64,000 bases of DNA from Atriophallophorus winterbourni (GCA_013407085.1 JACCGJ010018281.1:248001-312000); one strand, 5' to 3'; shown: positions 1 through 13,384, numbered from the stretch's first letter. The notes: generated by a model not told the origin, from the sequence alone. A program made the numbers and translations.

Positions 1-2575
1 GCTATACAAAATAGAATAGGATCAACATCGGCGTAATCCAGTGCTACGCCACGACAAACGACGGTGAAGATGGGGAGAAGGAGGATTTTTACAACAGACA
101 GTCAAACATCATAAAAGACAGACCAAATATGGACATTGTCGTTGAAATGGGTAACTTCAATGCTAAGACAGGCATTGACAACTGAGGTTATGAGGAGATC
201 ATGGGGCAGCAAGGGCTGGGCGAGATGAATGACAACGTGGAGATATTCGCTTAGCTATGCGCCGCAAGCAATCTGGTTATTGGATGAAGTGTTTTTCACC
301 ACAAGGTGACTTGGGTGTCACTAGATCTGTCGACAGAAGACCAGATCGATCACGTGTGCATCTTGAGAAGTTTCAACGCTCTCTTCAAGATGTACGCGTC
401 AAACGAGGAGTTGACTTTGATTCCGACAATTATCTACTTATCGCCAAGTTGCAGCTGAGGTTGAAGAAAAGCTGAATAGAGGAGTTCATTCAACGACAGC
501 ACTAGAACACCGCTATACTAAAAGGCAGTAGGAAGAAGAGTTCAAGGTCACCCTCTTCAACAAGTTCCAAGTCTTGGAAGGGCGGCCTTAAGAAGAGACG
601 ACAGAACAGAAATGGCGTAAAATAAAAGAAGCGGTAACTTCAGCATGTTAATAAGTACTGGGCACAAAGAATGGATCTCAGCAGAAGAAGATAGAAGAAC
701 GAAGAGAAAAGAAAGCAGTGATGCACAACAGCAAAACAAGAGAAACAGAAACAAAAGCACAAGAATAATATACAAGAGTAAATAAAATTGTCAAGCAGAG
801 CGTCAAAGCAGACAAGTGGAAATACGTAGAGACACTGGTCATAGAAACAGGAGAAGTAGCGCATCGGAACAACACCAATGACCTGCATACCATCATCAAG
901 AAACTATCAGGGAAGTTTGCCAGGCCAGTGAGGAACAGAGATGAAAAAGTGATATCAGACGAAGAAGGACAGAAAAAGAGGTGGATCAATAATTTTCAGG
1001 AGTTACTCAACAAACCAGCTTGTTCAAATCCACCGGAGATATTGCCAGCTGAAAGCGATCTACCAATCAAGTGCTGTGCACACAACGAAGAAAGAGATCC
1101 GCAGCACCATTAAGCAATTAAAGAACGGCAATGTTACAGGAACTGACAGCATCCCGGCAGAATCGCTAAAGGAGGACGTCGAGACCAGTGTGGAGCTTTT
1201 CCGTTCACTCTTCTGCAAGATCTGGAAAGAAGAAGTACCAGCTGAATGAAAAGAAGGCTACCTCATCAAACTCCCCAAGAAAGGCGACCTCAGTTCTTGC
1301 TCCAACCACCGAGGGATAACGCTGCTGTTCATCCCAGGGAAAGTGTTTAACCGCACCTTGCTTAACAGAATGAAAGACGCTGTTGACCCACATATTCGTG
1401 AGCGACAAACCGGCATCCGAAAGGAGTGATCATGCACGGACCAAATCACAAACCTGCGCATCATTCTAGAGCAGTCCCTGGGATGGTGCTCGTCTCTGTA
1501 CGTCAACTTTATCGACTATGAGAAGGCGTGTGACAGAGTCGACAGACTGGCCCTCTAGAGACTACTGAGGCACTACTGAGTACCAGGAAAGATCGCCAAC
1601 ATCATCAGCAAGTCATATGAAAGGATGGCCTGCAGAATATTGCATGACAGACAGCTCACTGACACCTTCGAAGTCAGAACCGGAATGATGCACGGCTGCT
1701 TACTCTCCCGGTTCCCGTACCTGCTGGCCATAGGCTGGATTATGAAGATATTGAGAGACCAGAAGGGGAACGGCATCCAGTGAACACTTTGGAAGCAGTT
1801 GGACGACATAGGCTTTGCCGATGATCTGGTTCTTCTCTCCCTCACTCAAAAACAGATGCAAGAAATGGCCAGCATCGTTGCGGTTAACTCATCTAGACTT
1901 GGCCTCCATATCAACAGAAGGAAAAGCAAGGTGTTCAAGACCAACACATTCAACACTACATCCATCACAGTCCAAGCTGAGACGCTAGAAGAGGTGGACA
2001 GTTTCACCTATCTCGGCAGCATCCTTGACAAGCTAGCAGAAACAGGTGCAGGGGTCAAAACTCGCATTGGTAAAACATGAGCAGCCTCCAAGCAGCTGTA
2101 GAACATCTGGGTATCGAGCAAGATCAGCATTACCACCAAGATCAGGCTCTTCAACACCTTCGTAAATCCAATACTACTCTAAGGAGCAGAGAACAGAAGA
2201 ACCATAGTCGCCATCATGAATAAAATACATCAACGCTGTCTCCGGAAGTTACTAAAGATTCGCTGGCCCGACAAGTTCAGCAAAGAAGAATTGTGGCAAC
2301 GAACGAAGCAGCAGCCTGTTGACAAGACATCCTTCAGAGACGCTGGCGATGGATTTGCCACACACCCTGCAAACCTGCATCAAACATCACCAGAAAATCC
2401 CTTAGCTGGAACCCCCAAAGGTAGAGGGAGAAATACCTGGTGCCGAGAACTTGATGCAGATGCAACGCAGATGGGAGAGCTGGAGAGACGCTCATAGTAT
2501 GCTGATTCTTGGAGAGAGCTGGTTGGCGGCCTATGTCTCAGTCGGGAACAAAGGCGGATGTAAGTAAGTAGGTCT
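1..2575 (+). mobile_element. RTE-like LINE, decayed, 5' end outside window
   Basis: This is a non-LTR retrotransposon remnant coding for endonuclease plus reverse transcriptase. The endonuclease stretch lies at about 20-480 (MGNFNAKTG is visible near 150) and the RT at about 930-2100. The RT shows FIDYEKACDRV near 1510 and the catalytic FADDLVLL near 1810. The C-terminal part (about 2210-2500) resembles the region found in RTE/BovB and CFDP2-like proteins. Many in-frame stops and frameshifts break it, so no product is expected. It ends at about 2570 in a GTAA-type tail (gtaagtaagtagg), as other RTE-like copies in this window do. Clade assignment is inference from motif style. Confidence 0.8.
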
Positions 2576-3149
2576 ACGAGTCCAACGCTAATCTATGTTC
2601 GCAGCTGGGACTGCGTTTGTGAATTTTTCCTCACAATACAATCTAAACTAATCGTTCCATTGTCTATTTCAAATACGATTCCCCTTTCTGTAAAACTCAC
2701 AATCACTCACGTCCCATCCAGCTAATTAGCCGACCACATCAATTGGATGTTGCTCTTTGAGGAAACTTAGACAATTAATAACAAGAGAAAGGGTAAACTT
2801 GGTGAACACCTTGATACGTTGTTCTATTGTGTTTCTACTCCAATTTTAATCACGTCCTAGATGGTGTTTATTCGCACGCGATTTCTTACTTGTAGGCTAA
2901 AATTAAAGTTTTGTTCTTTTCTGTTTATTCGGAAGAGACTTGCGTGTGAAAATCGAAATGAGCCCATTTAAATACAGGTTGGAAAAAATTAAGTGAATAA
3001 TAATAGCCGAAGGTGATTAGTGGATTGAAAAAGTATTAGTTGGAACGGTGGGGTCAACAGCTGAGGATCTAAGATTTTGTAGATTAAAAAGCAAACTCAT
3101 TTTTGCAATTCGCCTGTTCCACAAAGCGTAACCCTTAATGTTAAATTTA
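2576..3149. other. AT-rich spacer, nothing recognised
   Basis: I see no open frame, splice-bounded exon or repeat shared with the rest of the window in this stretch. Confidence 0.5.
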
Positions 3150-3720
3150 TTTTGGTAAACAAACTAGCTGAAATGAAGGATCTCTGCAATCAACAGTCAC
3201 ACTACATCATAGCAATAACTGAGACATGATTTCAACTTCGCGTGAGCGATCGCGAGCTCTCTATTCCAACCATGACCCTGCTTCGGAGAGACCGCTTGAG
3301 AACAAGTGGTGGAGTAACTGTTTACCACCACGAATGTTTATACAGCACGGTAGTTACAGATACTGATCTCGATCTGGAAGAGAGTATATGATGTAACTTG
3401 AAGCTCAAATCAGGAGAGATACATCTTTGGTGTAGTTTACTGTTAACCATTACTATCGGATGCGCTTAGCGAAAAACTCTTGAAAGCAATTCCGTACGTT
3501 GGAAAACAGCGCAATTATTGATTATTGGCGACTGCAATCTGCCTCAACTATATAACCGAGTAGATCATCTATCCCGATCACTAGACTACATATTTTGCGA
3601 ACTGTTCGATGACATCCCTTGTATAATCATGTTTTCGATTATACTCGACAACGAAATTTGCAACAGACATCTGTTATAGACCTAGTCTTAACCGGAGGAG
3701 CCACGGCCGTTGGAGTTTCA
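3150..3720 (+). mobile_element. CR1-like LINE endonuclease fragment
   Basis: Translation of about 3165-3400 gives an AP-endonuclease start with IIAITET followed by a stop, then LLRRDRLRTSGGV. Further on, IIGDCNLPQL and FCELFDDIP follow near 3520-3620. These are the ordered blocks of a CR1/Jockey-type endonuclease. Several stops interrupt it, and no RT follows on this strand, so it is a truncated dead copy. Confidence 0.65.
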
Positions 3721-3964
3721 AGGTAATCTAAAGTAATTCAAGGTCTAAAAAGCAACAAGCTTAACAACAACCATAGGATGGTAAAAATTGAAATGTACGT
3801 GTATAAACAAGATAAGGAATTAGATTAAGCAGTATATAAGTTGTCGAGAAACGAATAATTCAATAAAAATTCGTCTAATTTCGTTTAAGAGTCATGCAAG
3901 CTAGTGGAGTCAGCAACTGTAGAAGTTAAAATGTTCCAAGTAAAACAAACACGGACAGAATAAG

Positions 3965-6560
3965 AATATCTTCTACAGTTCAGGCACATATTCATGGGTC
4001 TGATAATTACTCGTATCCCTTCGCGTGAATAAATCTTGTAAGGGATCGTTTGGTGTATGGAATATTTCGTAAAATCGCATAAGGTCTCCTCTCAATCGTC
4101 GATAGGGTAAGTCGAACACATTCAGACGAGCCATCATTTCTTTATAAGGCTTGTTTCGGTTGCTGAGAACTAGTTTTGTTGAGCGGTGATAGATTCGCTG
4201 CATCAGTTCATCATCATTCTTACGCCACGTAGACCATGACTGCACGCTGTATTCCATGACTGGTCTCAAATATGTATTCATGATCCTTTGGAATATCTTG
4301 GGCGAAAATTTCCCAAATACCCGTTTGTGTAGATTCAAGACACGTGTTGCTTTTTAAAAGGTAGTGTTAGTTTGAAGTGAGGTTTTTAAACTGGAGTATA
4401 TCCAGACACCCAAATCTTTTTCTTCACTGCAATTTTCAAGGAAATGTGAACCTATATGGTATCTGAACTCTACTCGATTCTCCGCATTCATGCACCTGCA
4501 TTTGTTGAAATTAAACGGCAGTTTGTTCTTCAGCGACCAGCTGTGAAGCGTATCAATATATTTTTTGTAATAACATACAATCTTCTGAGCTACGGATGCA
4601 ACGACATGTCTTTATGTCATCCGAAAATAATGAAATGTTACATCGAACAATTTCCCGTATTTCATTGAGGTAAACAAGAAAGAGGATCGAACCAAGGAAT
4701 GAACCTTGGGGAACTCCGCTAGTTGTTGCGATTTGTTTTGATAATTCACCGTCATTTAGCAAATTCAGCAACTTTTCAGTGATACCAAGCCTTTCAAGCT
4801 TCTGCAGTAGTAGTGTGTGGTCAACACCATCAAATGCTTTTGAGATATCTAGGTAGAAGGCGTGTATTGCTAGTCCTTTATCTGCCAATTGTGTCTAATC
4901 GTCCAACGTTATCGGTAAATTAGATAAACAGTAATAATTCCGTCTAAATCCATGCTGTTTCCTCGAAAGAAACTGATTATTCTCGAAATGTTTCATTAGA
5001 TCGTCAACAATGAGGCGGTCAAGTAATTTGTAAATCACAGGTAATAGAGTATCGGGTCGGTAATTAGAAACATCGGAGCGATTTCCACCTTTATAAATAT
5101 GAGAAATTATTCCGCGTTTCCTATCTGTAGGAATCACTCCATTTGCCTGTGTTTGTTTAAACAGGTATGTGAGTGATTAGTTTGGCAAATTCGCACATTC
5201 CATCAATATTAGAGGGGTTATTCCGTCGGCCCCAGGCGACTTTCCGGGTTTATGATTAAATAATGCTGGAAGGACTCGTTTGGACGTTACATTTGCTTAG
5301 CTCATAGAAACCATGGTTGAAATGGTTTGATTTGGGATGTAAATCGCATATTCTCTCGGGCTGAATAAAGATGAATAAAACGTGGCTAAAGCTTCAGCAG
5401 TTTCTGATTAAGTTGTTGTTGGTCCAGCTAACGTATTCACGGACGCAACTCCAGGTTTCACATTGGCTTGATCGTTAACCATACGATAAAGTATTTTGGG
5501 GTTGAGCTTCATCATGCGTGATATCATTTCGTGGAAGTACAACTTGTCTTAGATGACAAATTTGTTTACTTTGTCCCGCAGTAAACGAAATGTTTCCAAG
5601 GTCTCTGATGATGGGTTTTGCCGATGATGTCGCCAAGCAATGTTTCGTACCTTTAACCACTTACGAGTTCTGCTTCTTAGTTTAAATTCGAGGCTTTTTC
5701 TTGAGTTCATGAGGAAAAATTCGGAGCTCACGTCGATTGAATTCTTGATATTAGATATTAGCCATACCCAAAACTCATGTACATTGCTGGTTTCCAGTTG
5801 GCAGTTAATCGTGTTTTTAAAAGCATCACTCAAAACCATAATGTTGATCCGTCTAACTGTTTTACGGGCATCATTTGTTCCTAAAGCTTAAAACAGATAG
5901 TCAAACTGGATGACGACGTGATCACTTAGTCCCAGTTGACTTTCGTAAGCAAAGTTATCAATGTCGTGTTCACTGCTCGTCAGAACGAGATCCAAGGTTG
6001 AAGGTACATCGGTTCCGCGGTATCGGGTATTACATGCAATGTGGTTCTAAAGAGGAATATCGTCCAACAACTCACTGAATGCGCGTTCAAGTGAGTGTTC
6101 TGTGTGAATGGTACTGCTCTGCAGATTCGGTAAATTGAAGTCACCCATAATTAAAATACACAAGTGAATCTGGAAGTAACCATGCAAATTCTGTCGAATG
6201 AGCCAGATTGTAAGCTTCCTGTGTAGATGGTGGGCGATATACTACTACCAAAACACAGTCTTCGCCGTTAGCTCATCGGACTGAGCACCAGAGCGTATCC
6301 TGTAACACGATGTCCGGATCCGTAATCTCACGGCACAGATGGTTTTGGCTGTAATACAAAGCTATTCCTCCTCTCTTTTCACGGTCATGGCGAATAAGTG
6401 ACATTCCTGGTCATTCTAGTTCAATATTTGTTTGTTGAGTCCGTAGCCACGTTTCCGTTACGGCGATTATGTCTGGTGAACATTTCAGAAAAACTGCACG
6501 TTGTTCACCGATTTTGTGCGTTGGTGTAGCGGCATTTCATAGTAGTTTTTCTCAACAAGT
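3965..6560 (-). mobile_element. CR1-like LINE, nearly full-length, decayed
   Basis: Read on the minus strand, the order is endonuclease (6560-5850; SPDIIAVTETWL, GDFNLPNL, PSTLDLVLTSSEHD), linker (5840-5550), RT (5137-4553) and thumb/C-terminus (4338-3973). The RT shows YLDISKAFD, SGVPQGS and a mutated catalytic block, LFSDDIK. The C-terminal part has NTYLRPVMEY and ends at PEL with a stop at 3973. Frames change repeatedly, so the element is inactive. It is the most complete CR1-like copy near the left edge. Confidence 0.8.
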
Positions 6561-7119
6561 ATGGGGTGTGGGAAAGGAGGCTAGCGGAGTGTAAAATATC
6601 TTTTGGGCCTACTCCTCCAGAGTCGGCATTTGAAGGTTTTTTACTTGCAAGGATACCTTAGCTTATGGAGGTTGTACTGTTGGAATACAGCGATCTATAG
6701 TGTTTCTGACACGTCAACTACTGGTTGGACTTGTGTTACGACTATCTGTCCAATATGACGTTACGATCCGCTTAGTCTAATTGCTCGTGGCATTAGCCTG
6801 CGGCCATTTTCCCAACGAGTTTTGACCGTGTTCAACATATCTTTACGCAAGAACGATATTTTAAGGGGCCTATGACCGATGCCCTTATAATTTAGTATCA
6901 CCATCCACTGGGTCGAAGCGACCACCTCATTCTGTTCTTTCAATATAAGTGCAACGCCAGTAGAATGGTAAAGCAAACAAAACTAAATCGGAAAGTGGAT
7001 TACATTGGTTTAATGGAAACAATGAGGTCTTTCGATGAACATAGTATAAATTTCAGTGATCCGGACACGCATTGCACAACCCAGACAGATTACATTGCCA
7101 ACATGATACATTTAACAAA
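6561..7119. other. Spacer, nothing recognised
   Basis: This could include the 5' UTR of the minus-strand CR1-like element, but I see no coding block. The short frames at 6761-6976 and 6965-7174 match no family I know. Confidence 0.4.
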
Positions 7120-7165
7120 AGCAACATGTTGCTCACATCCCCCGCACTTACACACCACCAGGTGG
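7120..7165 (+). repeat. Fragment of the foldback repeat family
   Basis: This shares the stretch around tgttgctcacatcc and cgcacttacacacca with the larger copies at 7240-7467 and 28888-29045. Confidence 0.5.
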
Positions 7166-7239
7166 AGACAGTAAGATTAGGTTCAGTGAGCCTTGAAACA
7201 GTGGATAAGTGATAAAAAAGTTATTCTTGAATGCCACTG

Positions 7240-7467
7240 TTACATAGGGTTCGTACAACGAACCACGGTGTTCAAACACAGAATCATATAGTGATTCCTG
7301 GTCAAGCACTCAAGGCGCTCATGGATGGACAAAGCAATGTGTTGCTCACATGTGGTGTGTAAGTGCGGCGGATGTGACCAACATATTGCTTTGGTCATCG
7401 ATGAGCGACTTGAGTGCTTGACCAGGAATCACTATGTGATACTGTGTTTGAACACCATGGTTCGTAT
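7240..7467. repeat. Two inverted copies of a dispersed repeat forming a long hairpin
   Basis: A plus-oriented copy ends at about 7350 and a minus-oriented copy runs from there to 7467. Together they make an inverted repeat with arms of roughly 95 bases (7257-7350 and about 7372-7467) and only about 20 bases between them. A single-orientation copy of the same family is at 28888-29045 and fragments are at 7120 and 9460. No coding capacity or target duplication is visible. Confidence 0.75.
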
Positions 7468-7479
7468 TTAACAGTTTAA

Positions 7480-8985
7480 ATTCTAACTATGTCCCGAAGC
7501 ATAATAGCGAGGAACCCCATTTCAGAATTCACAGTCGCACTAGAAAATGGCTGACAAGGCGAAACTTTGCATGGGCTATTCACTGGGTCACCAGGACAGA
7601 ATCGACCTGGGCAAACTTTCGCGAATTGCGGAATCAAGTCACAAATCTCATCCGGGAGGATAAACAATATCACCAGCTTCCGCTGGCAGTAACAATGCAC
7701 TAAAATCCCTAACTTCTTTATCGAACCGTTAACAACACGATTAAGCTGAAACCCGGTGTTTTTCCGATCATGACAGATAACGAACAAACTGATTCTATCA
7801 TGGAAATCGCTAACGCTCTAGCCAGTTTTATTCACCCCAAGGATGCATAACAACCATCGGAATTGTCAGCACCAATTGTGCCGGTGACGATAAGCGATAT
7901 ATGCATCAATTCTGAAATAGTGAAGCACCACCTACACAAGTTGAATATCAACAAGTCCCCGGGAGCTGACGGAATCACACCTGCAATCCTAAAGTTATGC
8001 GGCAGTTAATTGGGTGAACGGCATTGTGATTTATTTAATCATCCTTTGAGGTACGGTGTTGTACCGACTGACTGGAGGAGAGAAATCATAACACCAATTT
8101 ACAAAGGTGGAACTCGTTCTGACCCAACAAATTACCGTCCTGTTACACTCTTTCCAGTGATCTCAAAGTCATGATGCGAATTGTGTGCGAAAAACTGTGA
8201 GTCATCTCGAAACCCAAAACTTGTTGTCCCGAGAGCAAAATGGATTTCGGAAGTCTGATTCTTGCTTGACTAACCTACCGGAGGCAATGGACGACTGGAC
8301 GCAGGTAGTGGATGAGGGTGGTTGTGTGCATGCGTGTTACTTGGACATATCAAAGGCGTTTGATTGCGTGGACCATTCTATTCTCCTGAACAAGCTGCAC
8401 GATGTTGGTATGAATGGGTGTCTTCTTACCTGACTGAGAAGCTACCTTCTTGATCACAAGGCAATCATACGTATCGATGGTGTGATGTCTAGGGACATCG
8501 TAGTCACTAACGGTGTCCCACAAGGTTCGGTACTTGGTCCGGTTCTCGTTTTGATCTACATCGACGACCTTCCTAAAGTGGTCACTGCCAGAATGGTTCT
8601 CTTTGCGGATGATGCTAAACTTTGGATGCGAATCACGTCAAGCGTTGACATACATTTGCGAATCGACTCGTGCATCTTAATTTGGATACACTGCCTCGCA
8701 GACGGTTTTGATTGGATCTAATCCTAACTTATAAAATAATGAACTCAAATACGAATCCTCTGATGCATCTATTTCGCCCCCGGTCGAGCCATACACCACG
8801 TAATCACCCACCACATTCTCACCGGAACTGCCGTCGGTTCTTCCACTCGGTGGGCGTTTGTTTCTTGTGCAACACCCTACCGTCGGATGTTGTACAATCA
8901 TCTAGTAAAAGAATTTTCAAGAACAAACTTGATACATTTGTGCATAGTAATTCCATCCCACATCGCGTTTATAAAACTTAATTGA
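7480..8985 (+). mobile_element. CR1-like LINE, internally deleted
   Basis: The linker begins at about 7490. The RT core follows: KSPGADGITPAILKL near 7955, ITPIYKGGTRSDPTNYRPV near 8090, YLDISKAFDCVDH near 8340, NGVPQGSVLGP near 8510 and LFADDAKLW near 8600. The frame then jumps at about 8700 to the far C-terminus, which ends at 8981, so the thumb region has been lost. Stops and frameshifts make it inactive. The endonuclease part is absent, so it is also 5' truncated. Confidence 0.8.
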
Positions 8986-9459
8986 GCAACTTCACACGAC
9001 ATTTATCCTAACGAATATTTTTCCATCATACAGAGACAATACATGACATTTTTTCTAACTACAAGAAGTGTCGATCCTCCCGACGCCTCAACTTGTTATA
9101 GATATTTTTTGTCCTTATACGAATATCATATGGTGTTGTACAGCTACAAGCTTCTTGTACTATAAATTCTTGAATCTTGAAGATATACATCTTTGTTGAA
9201 ATCCTCTGATATGATCTTATGGCAGTTTGAAAGTTAAAGTTGGCCGAAAGCAAATAGTTAATGACCAGAATATAGCTCAAGGCTAGGGCCAAAACAAGTT
9301 AATGGTTTGAAGCGTATACCTTGTGAATAATAGGTTTTAAACGTGACCGTTTGCCTCCTTAAAATGCTGGGGCACCACATAATATTATTCAACCCGTTGT
9401 GTTCTTTCGAGCCAAACAGTGATAGACTTTGAAAAAGAAAATCAATATTTTACTTTCAA
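8986..9459. other. Spacer, nothing recognised
   Basis: AT-rich sequence without a supported gene or repeat. Confidence 0.4.
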
Positions 9460-9535
9460 GCCACTGTTAAATAAAGCTCGTACAACGAACCGCAATGCTC
9501 AGATACCTGCGAAGCACTCAAGGCATTTGAAGCAG
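9460..9535 (+). repeat. Diverged fragment of the foldback repeat family
   Basis: This matches the start of the copies at 7240 and 28888 (cgtacaacgaacc, then agcactcaaggc) with several differences. Confidence 0.5.
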
Positions 9536-9599
9536 TCGGTGTATTCTGGTGTTCACATCACCACGCACGTATTCCTGACAGACGGTTTCTAGCTGTTTT

Positions 9600-12140
9600 T
9601 CGTCATCAGGTGGAATGTATGCGCGGAGGTTGTGAGCAAAATTTATCTGTAATTTTAAGTATCTTGAGCATCTGACCGGGTATCCCTCGATGATTCTGTA
9701 TTTGTACAACTTGTGGTGCTCACTTGACACGGAATCTAGTGACAGCTGTAGAATCGGAGTCATATACCGCTCACCAACATCGACCGCAGAACACAACGAT
9801 ACGCTAGTGAAAGACTTCAGCGCCTCAACACTTGACAACACGTTCAAATGCGGCTATACTCAAGAGACCAGCATCCAACGAACTCAATGGAGCACAAACT
9901 TCGCAAAGTACTCGACCTAGTACCCTTGTCCCACAACGTCTTCAACTACACACGAATGAAAGGAACAGATCGGCCATCTATTCTTGACCTTGTTTTGACT
10001 TCAAACGCATCGGTTATCGAATCAATCGAATACGAAGCTCAATTGGGGTGGAGTGACCATGTCGTGCTCGTGTTCGATTATGTCTGCAGCGCTTTGAGAC
10101 ACAGCGACGAGACAAAATTCTTCCGTAAAGGCGACTTTGGGAGACTCAGAGAAGCACTCTGTGAACTAAACGAGGTCCAACTTGATTTCAGTACATTACA
10201 ACTCATTGTTGTACTATCTTCAGATGCAAATCCATTCAAACTCTCGATATATTTCCAGCAAATATGTCCGCACCTTACGATTCACTGCTCGCAGTAGAAC
10301 CAAAAAATGGATTTCAGTGAAAAGACGAGCCTGGGCCATTCATTGTGATTCTGCTAATCCTACAACTTGGTATCTATTTTGCCGAATACGGAACAGAGTG
10401 ACCACCCTCGTTCGGTAGGACAAACAACAGTACCAGCAACGCATGGTGGAAAGAATAGAATATAATCCAAAATTACTGTACAAAATTGTGAATAAAAGAA
10501 CCAAATTGAAAACAGGGTTTTTTCCACTCATAATAGAACAAGGATGACGGCTACAGTTCAAAAGACAGCGGATGCTCTTAAATGCTTTTACTAACAAGTG
10601 GTCTACCCGCAACAGCAAATTATTGCATCATGGTTTATCAAACTCAGTAGAACATCTAACTGAAACAATAATTGACTAAGTAGCTGTGGAACGACACCTA
10701 AAGCGACGAAATACGAAGAAATCCCCGGGTGGGGACAACATTACCCCAGTTCTTCGTGCATGTTATAGACAGCTTTCATGCAGTCTAGCGGAGGTTTTAA
10801 TCCGGAGTCTTTGCGACGATTGCGTGCCGTCAGCATGGAAAGCTGGTGTGATAACACCAATTTACAAAAGTGGATGTCGTTCCAACGCAACTAACTACAT
10901 GCCTGTTACGCAGCTCCTCTGTATCTCGAAAATTATGGAGATCATGTTAACTGAGTTTATCGTGGGTCACCTTGAAACTAAAGAACTATTATTAGCAGCG
11001 CAAAATGGGTTTCGCTGAAACAGATCTTGTGTGTCAAATTTATTCATCACTCTGTGTGATTGGACAACTTCTCTTGACCTAGAATACTCCTTCATGCCTG
11101 CTATATTGATGTATCTAAGTCAACCACAGCCTGCTTCTGCAAAAGCTAGTACAATATGGGATAACAGGATACTTATTATCGTGGATAACGGATTATCTGA
11201 CCGATCGGCATGTGCGAGTCGGTATTGACGGTGTTCAATTAAAAAGCATCAATGCCACCAGCGGCGTCCCTCAAGGTTCAGTGCTCGGGCCTATCCTACT
11301 CTTGTTATACATAAATGATATTACGCAAGTAGCACGATGCAAGATGGTTCTTTTTGCAGATGACATAAAAATATAGAAGTAAATCCGATCCAGTGAAGAT
11401 TGTTTGATGCTGCAAGAGGATTTAGATGCCTGTATAACTGGTTTCAACAGAATCAGATGCCTTTCAACATACGTAAATTTAAAATGTTACAACTTGGCCG
11501 GCAACACGAGCATACATATAATATTGGTCATGAAAACTTGACTTGGACCAGTGCTGAGAAAAATCTCGGTATCTGGATTACTAATAACCTGAAACCGAAT
11601 AGTCATTGTCAGAAAGTCTTCAACATGGCAAGCGGTATCTTGGAAATGCTGAAAAGAATATTTGGGTGGTTCGCTCTTAAAACGCTCCCGCATTATAAAT
11701 ACTCACATCCATCCAACGACAGAATACATTATCCAAGTTTGGGCACCGTGACTGCGTAAAGACATTGAATTGCTGCATAAAATTTACCACTGAGTGACGA
11801 AGCTAGTTGATGGGATGCAGCACATCCCATACCAAGAGCGAATGGCCTTGCTGGGATTGACCGAATTTACACAAAGGAGAGTTAGGAACTACATGGTACT
11901 TACATAGAAAATACTGCGGATGGAAAATCGCCCACTCCGTGATTTGATAAAAGTTAGTTCCCTTAAGAATACACGGAGACTCGATTGTAGACGTCATTTC
12001 TTCTCAGTGCGTATTTACTATCTATGGAATTCACTATCATTGGATATTGTGAACGCTCCTACGATCCATGATTTTTAATCAAAACTGGATGCTTATATCA
12101 AAGAGCACTCCACTGTCGGCCCTGTATATTGACCCCATAT
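9600..12140 (+). mobile_element. CR1-like LINE, decayed
   Basis: Endonuclease blocks appear at about 9740-10080: RIGVIYRSPTST, and SILDLVLTSN followed by GWSDHVVLVFDY. The linker runs to about 10680. The RT follows with SPGGDNITPVLRACY near 10725, TPIYKSGCRSNATNY near 10860, SGVPQGSVLGPILLLLYIND near 11260 and LFADDIKI near 11350. The thumb and C-terminal part lie at 11400-12130. Multiple stops and frameshifts disable it. The layout matches the other CR1-like copies. Confidence 0.8.
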
Positions 12141-13025
12141 GAACCCACACAAACCAAACACCTCAATTTAATTCTGATTGCATTCAGTGTAATTTTATAG
12201 CTGTCCTCCAATGGTACATAAAAGCGATTACTTTTGTAACCATAAAATCTCGATTCTTGATACATGATTCTTAGTTATGTTAATTCTATTTAACAGTACC
12301 TTGCAAATTTTTGTTGGTCTTCTTCGGTCGATGTCGACCATAGAATTTATTTCACAAACGCGTGATTTTTTCATGTTCCACAACTTTTCGAATGACTAAA
12401 CAGTCCGATTCGGGTGGACCAATCTCTCCCGCAGCGCACGCAACGACAGAGTACTCGGTCGATCGGCGTCAGTCGCAAGCCCGCGTGATCTACGTTCAGC
12501 AGCCAAGAGCTATATATACTCCTCCCCAGCTTTACGCAATGTCTCCAATGTGAGTGGTCAAAAGCAAGTTCTTCCCAACTCGCGGGGAAACGTTGCAAAA
12601 ATAACATTGTTTATAACTTTTCCACTGTTTCAAGACTCTCCAAACCTAATCTTTAATGTTTCCACACGATGACGACTAACAATCAGAAACTGAATAAGCC
12701 TATTGTGTAAGCTACCCAATGAGCTGCATTTTCTATACTTGATCTGCTAAATAATGACACTCAAAATAGCCAGTTACGTGCTCACTCTCGAAATACTTCA
12801 TTCCTGTCGTAAGAAATTTTACGCCCGTCAGTGTCAATATTCCCCGAAATATTCTACAATCAAAATAGTGTCATCACCAAGTTAATCGGTATTAAAGCAA
12901 AAATCGGACATTTGTGTGGGCAATTGTTTATTCATAACTTTTATGCGACCTCTAAATCCACCGTTCTAAAAATTAATTCTCCCAAACAACAACCCAACAA
13001 TCATCCTTATTTTACCCATTATCAG
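12141..13025. other. Spacer with no supported gene
   Basis: A short plus-strand frame (12362-12553) ends just before a GTGAGT donor-like site, but nothing else supports it as an exon. The rest holds no recognised repeat. Confidence 0.35.
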
Positions 13026-13365
13026 CATGTTAAGGAAGGAAACTTTAGACACCAAACGTTGTAAATGCTGTGCACATTTTATATATTTTGAACTCTGGAA
13101 GTTTTTTACTCCAGTGGAAAAAAACTTGAAATCCACACTACAACGACTGGATTTGGAAAATCTTGCGTGCAGAACTCTTGTCTATTCTGACCACAAAGCC
13201 CGAAGAATAAAAATGACTTTATTCGTGTATAGCGATATCGCGGGTAGATTAAACAAAAGCTTTTTACTTTTTGAAGACGAGGCTGGCAATCAAAAATTTT
13301 CCATAAACCATACAGCTTATATTTTGTTTTTTGATCATTTTCAGAAGCATGTGCAGTTAAATTAG
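13026..13365 (+). CDS. Candidate 3'-terminal exon, unknown protein
   Basis: An open frame of 112 codons starts immediately after a pyrimidine-rich stretch ending in cag at 13025, a plausible splice acceptor. It ends with TAG at 13363-13365. Two overlapping AATAAA polyadenylation signals follow at 13371-13376 and 13379-13384. That combination fits a last coding exon with a very short 3' UTR. The encoded peptide (VYSDHKARR, then FLLFEDEAGN further on) has no domain I recognise and contains no retroelement motif. No upstream partner exon was identified. It could also be a chance open frame in AT-rich DNA. Confidence 0.3.
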
Positions 13366-13384
13366 TAAATAATAAACGAATAAA

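Noticed and set aside
9518..9847. 109-codon open frame on the minus strand
   Set aside because: It lies opposite the endonuclease region of a plus-strand CR1-like LINE, with no splice signals or family match, so it is a shadow frame.
12362..12553. Possible exon ending at a GTGAGT donor
   Set aside because: There is no acceptor, start context or recognisable peptide. The opposite strand is equally open.
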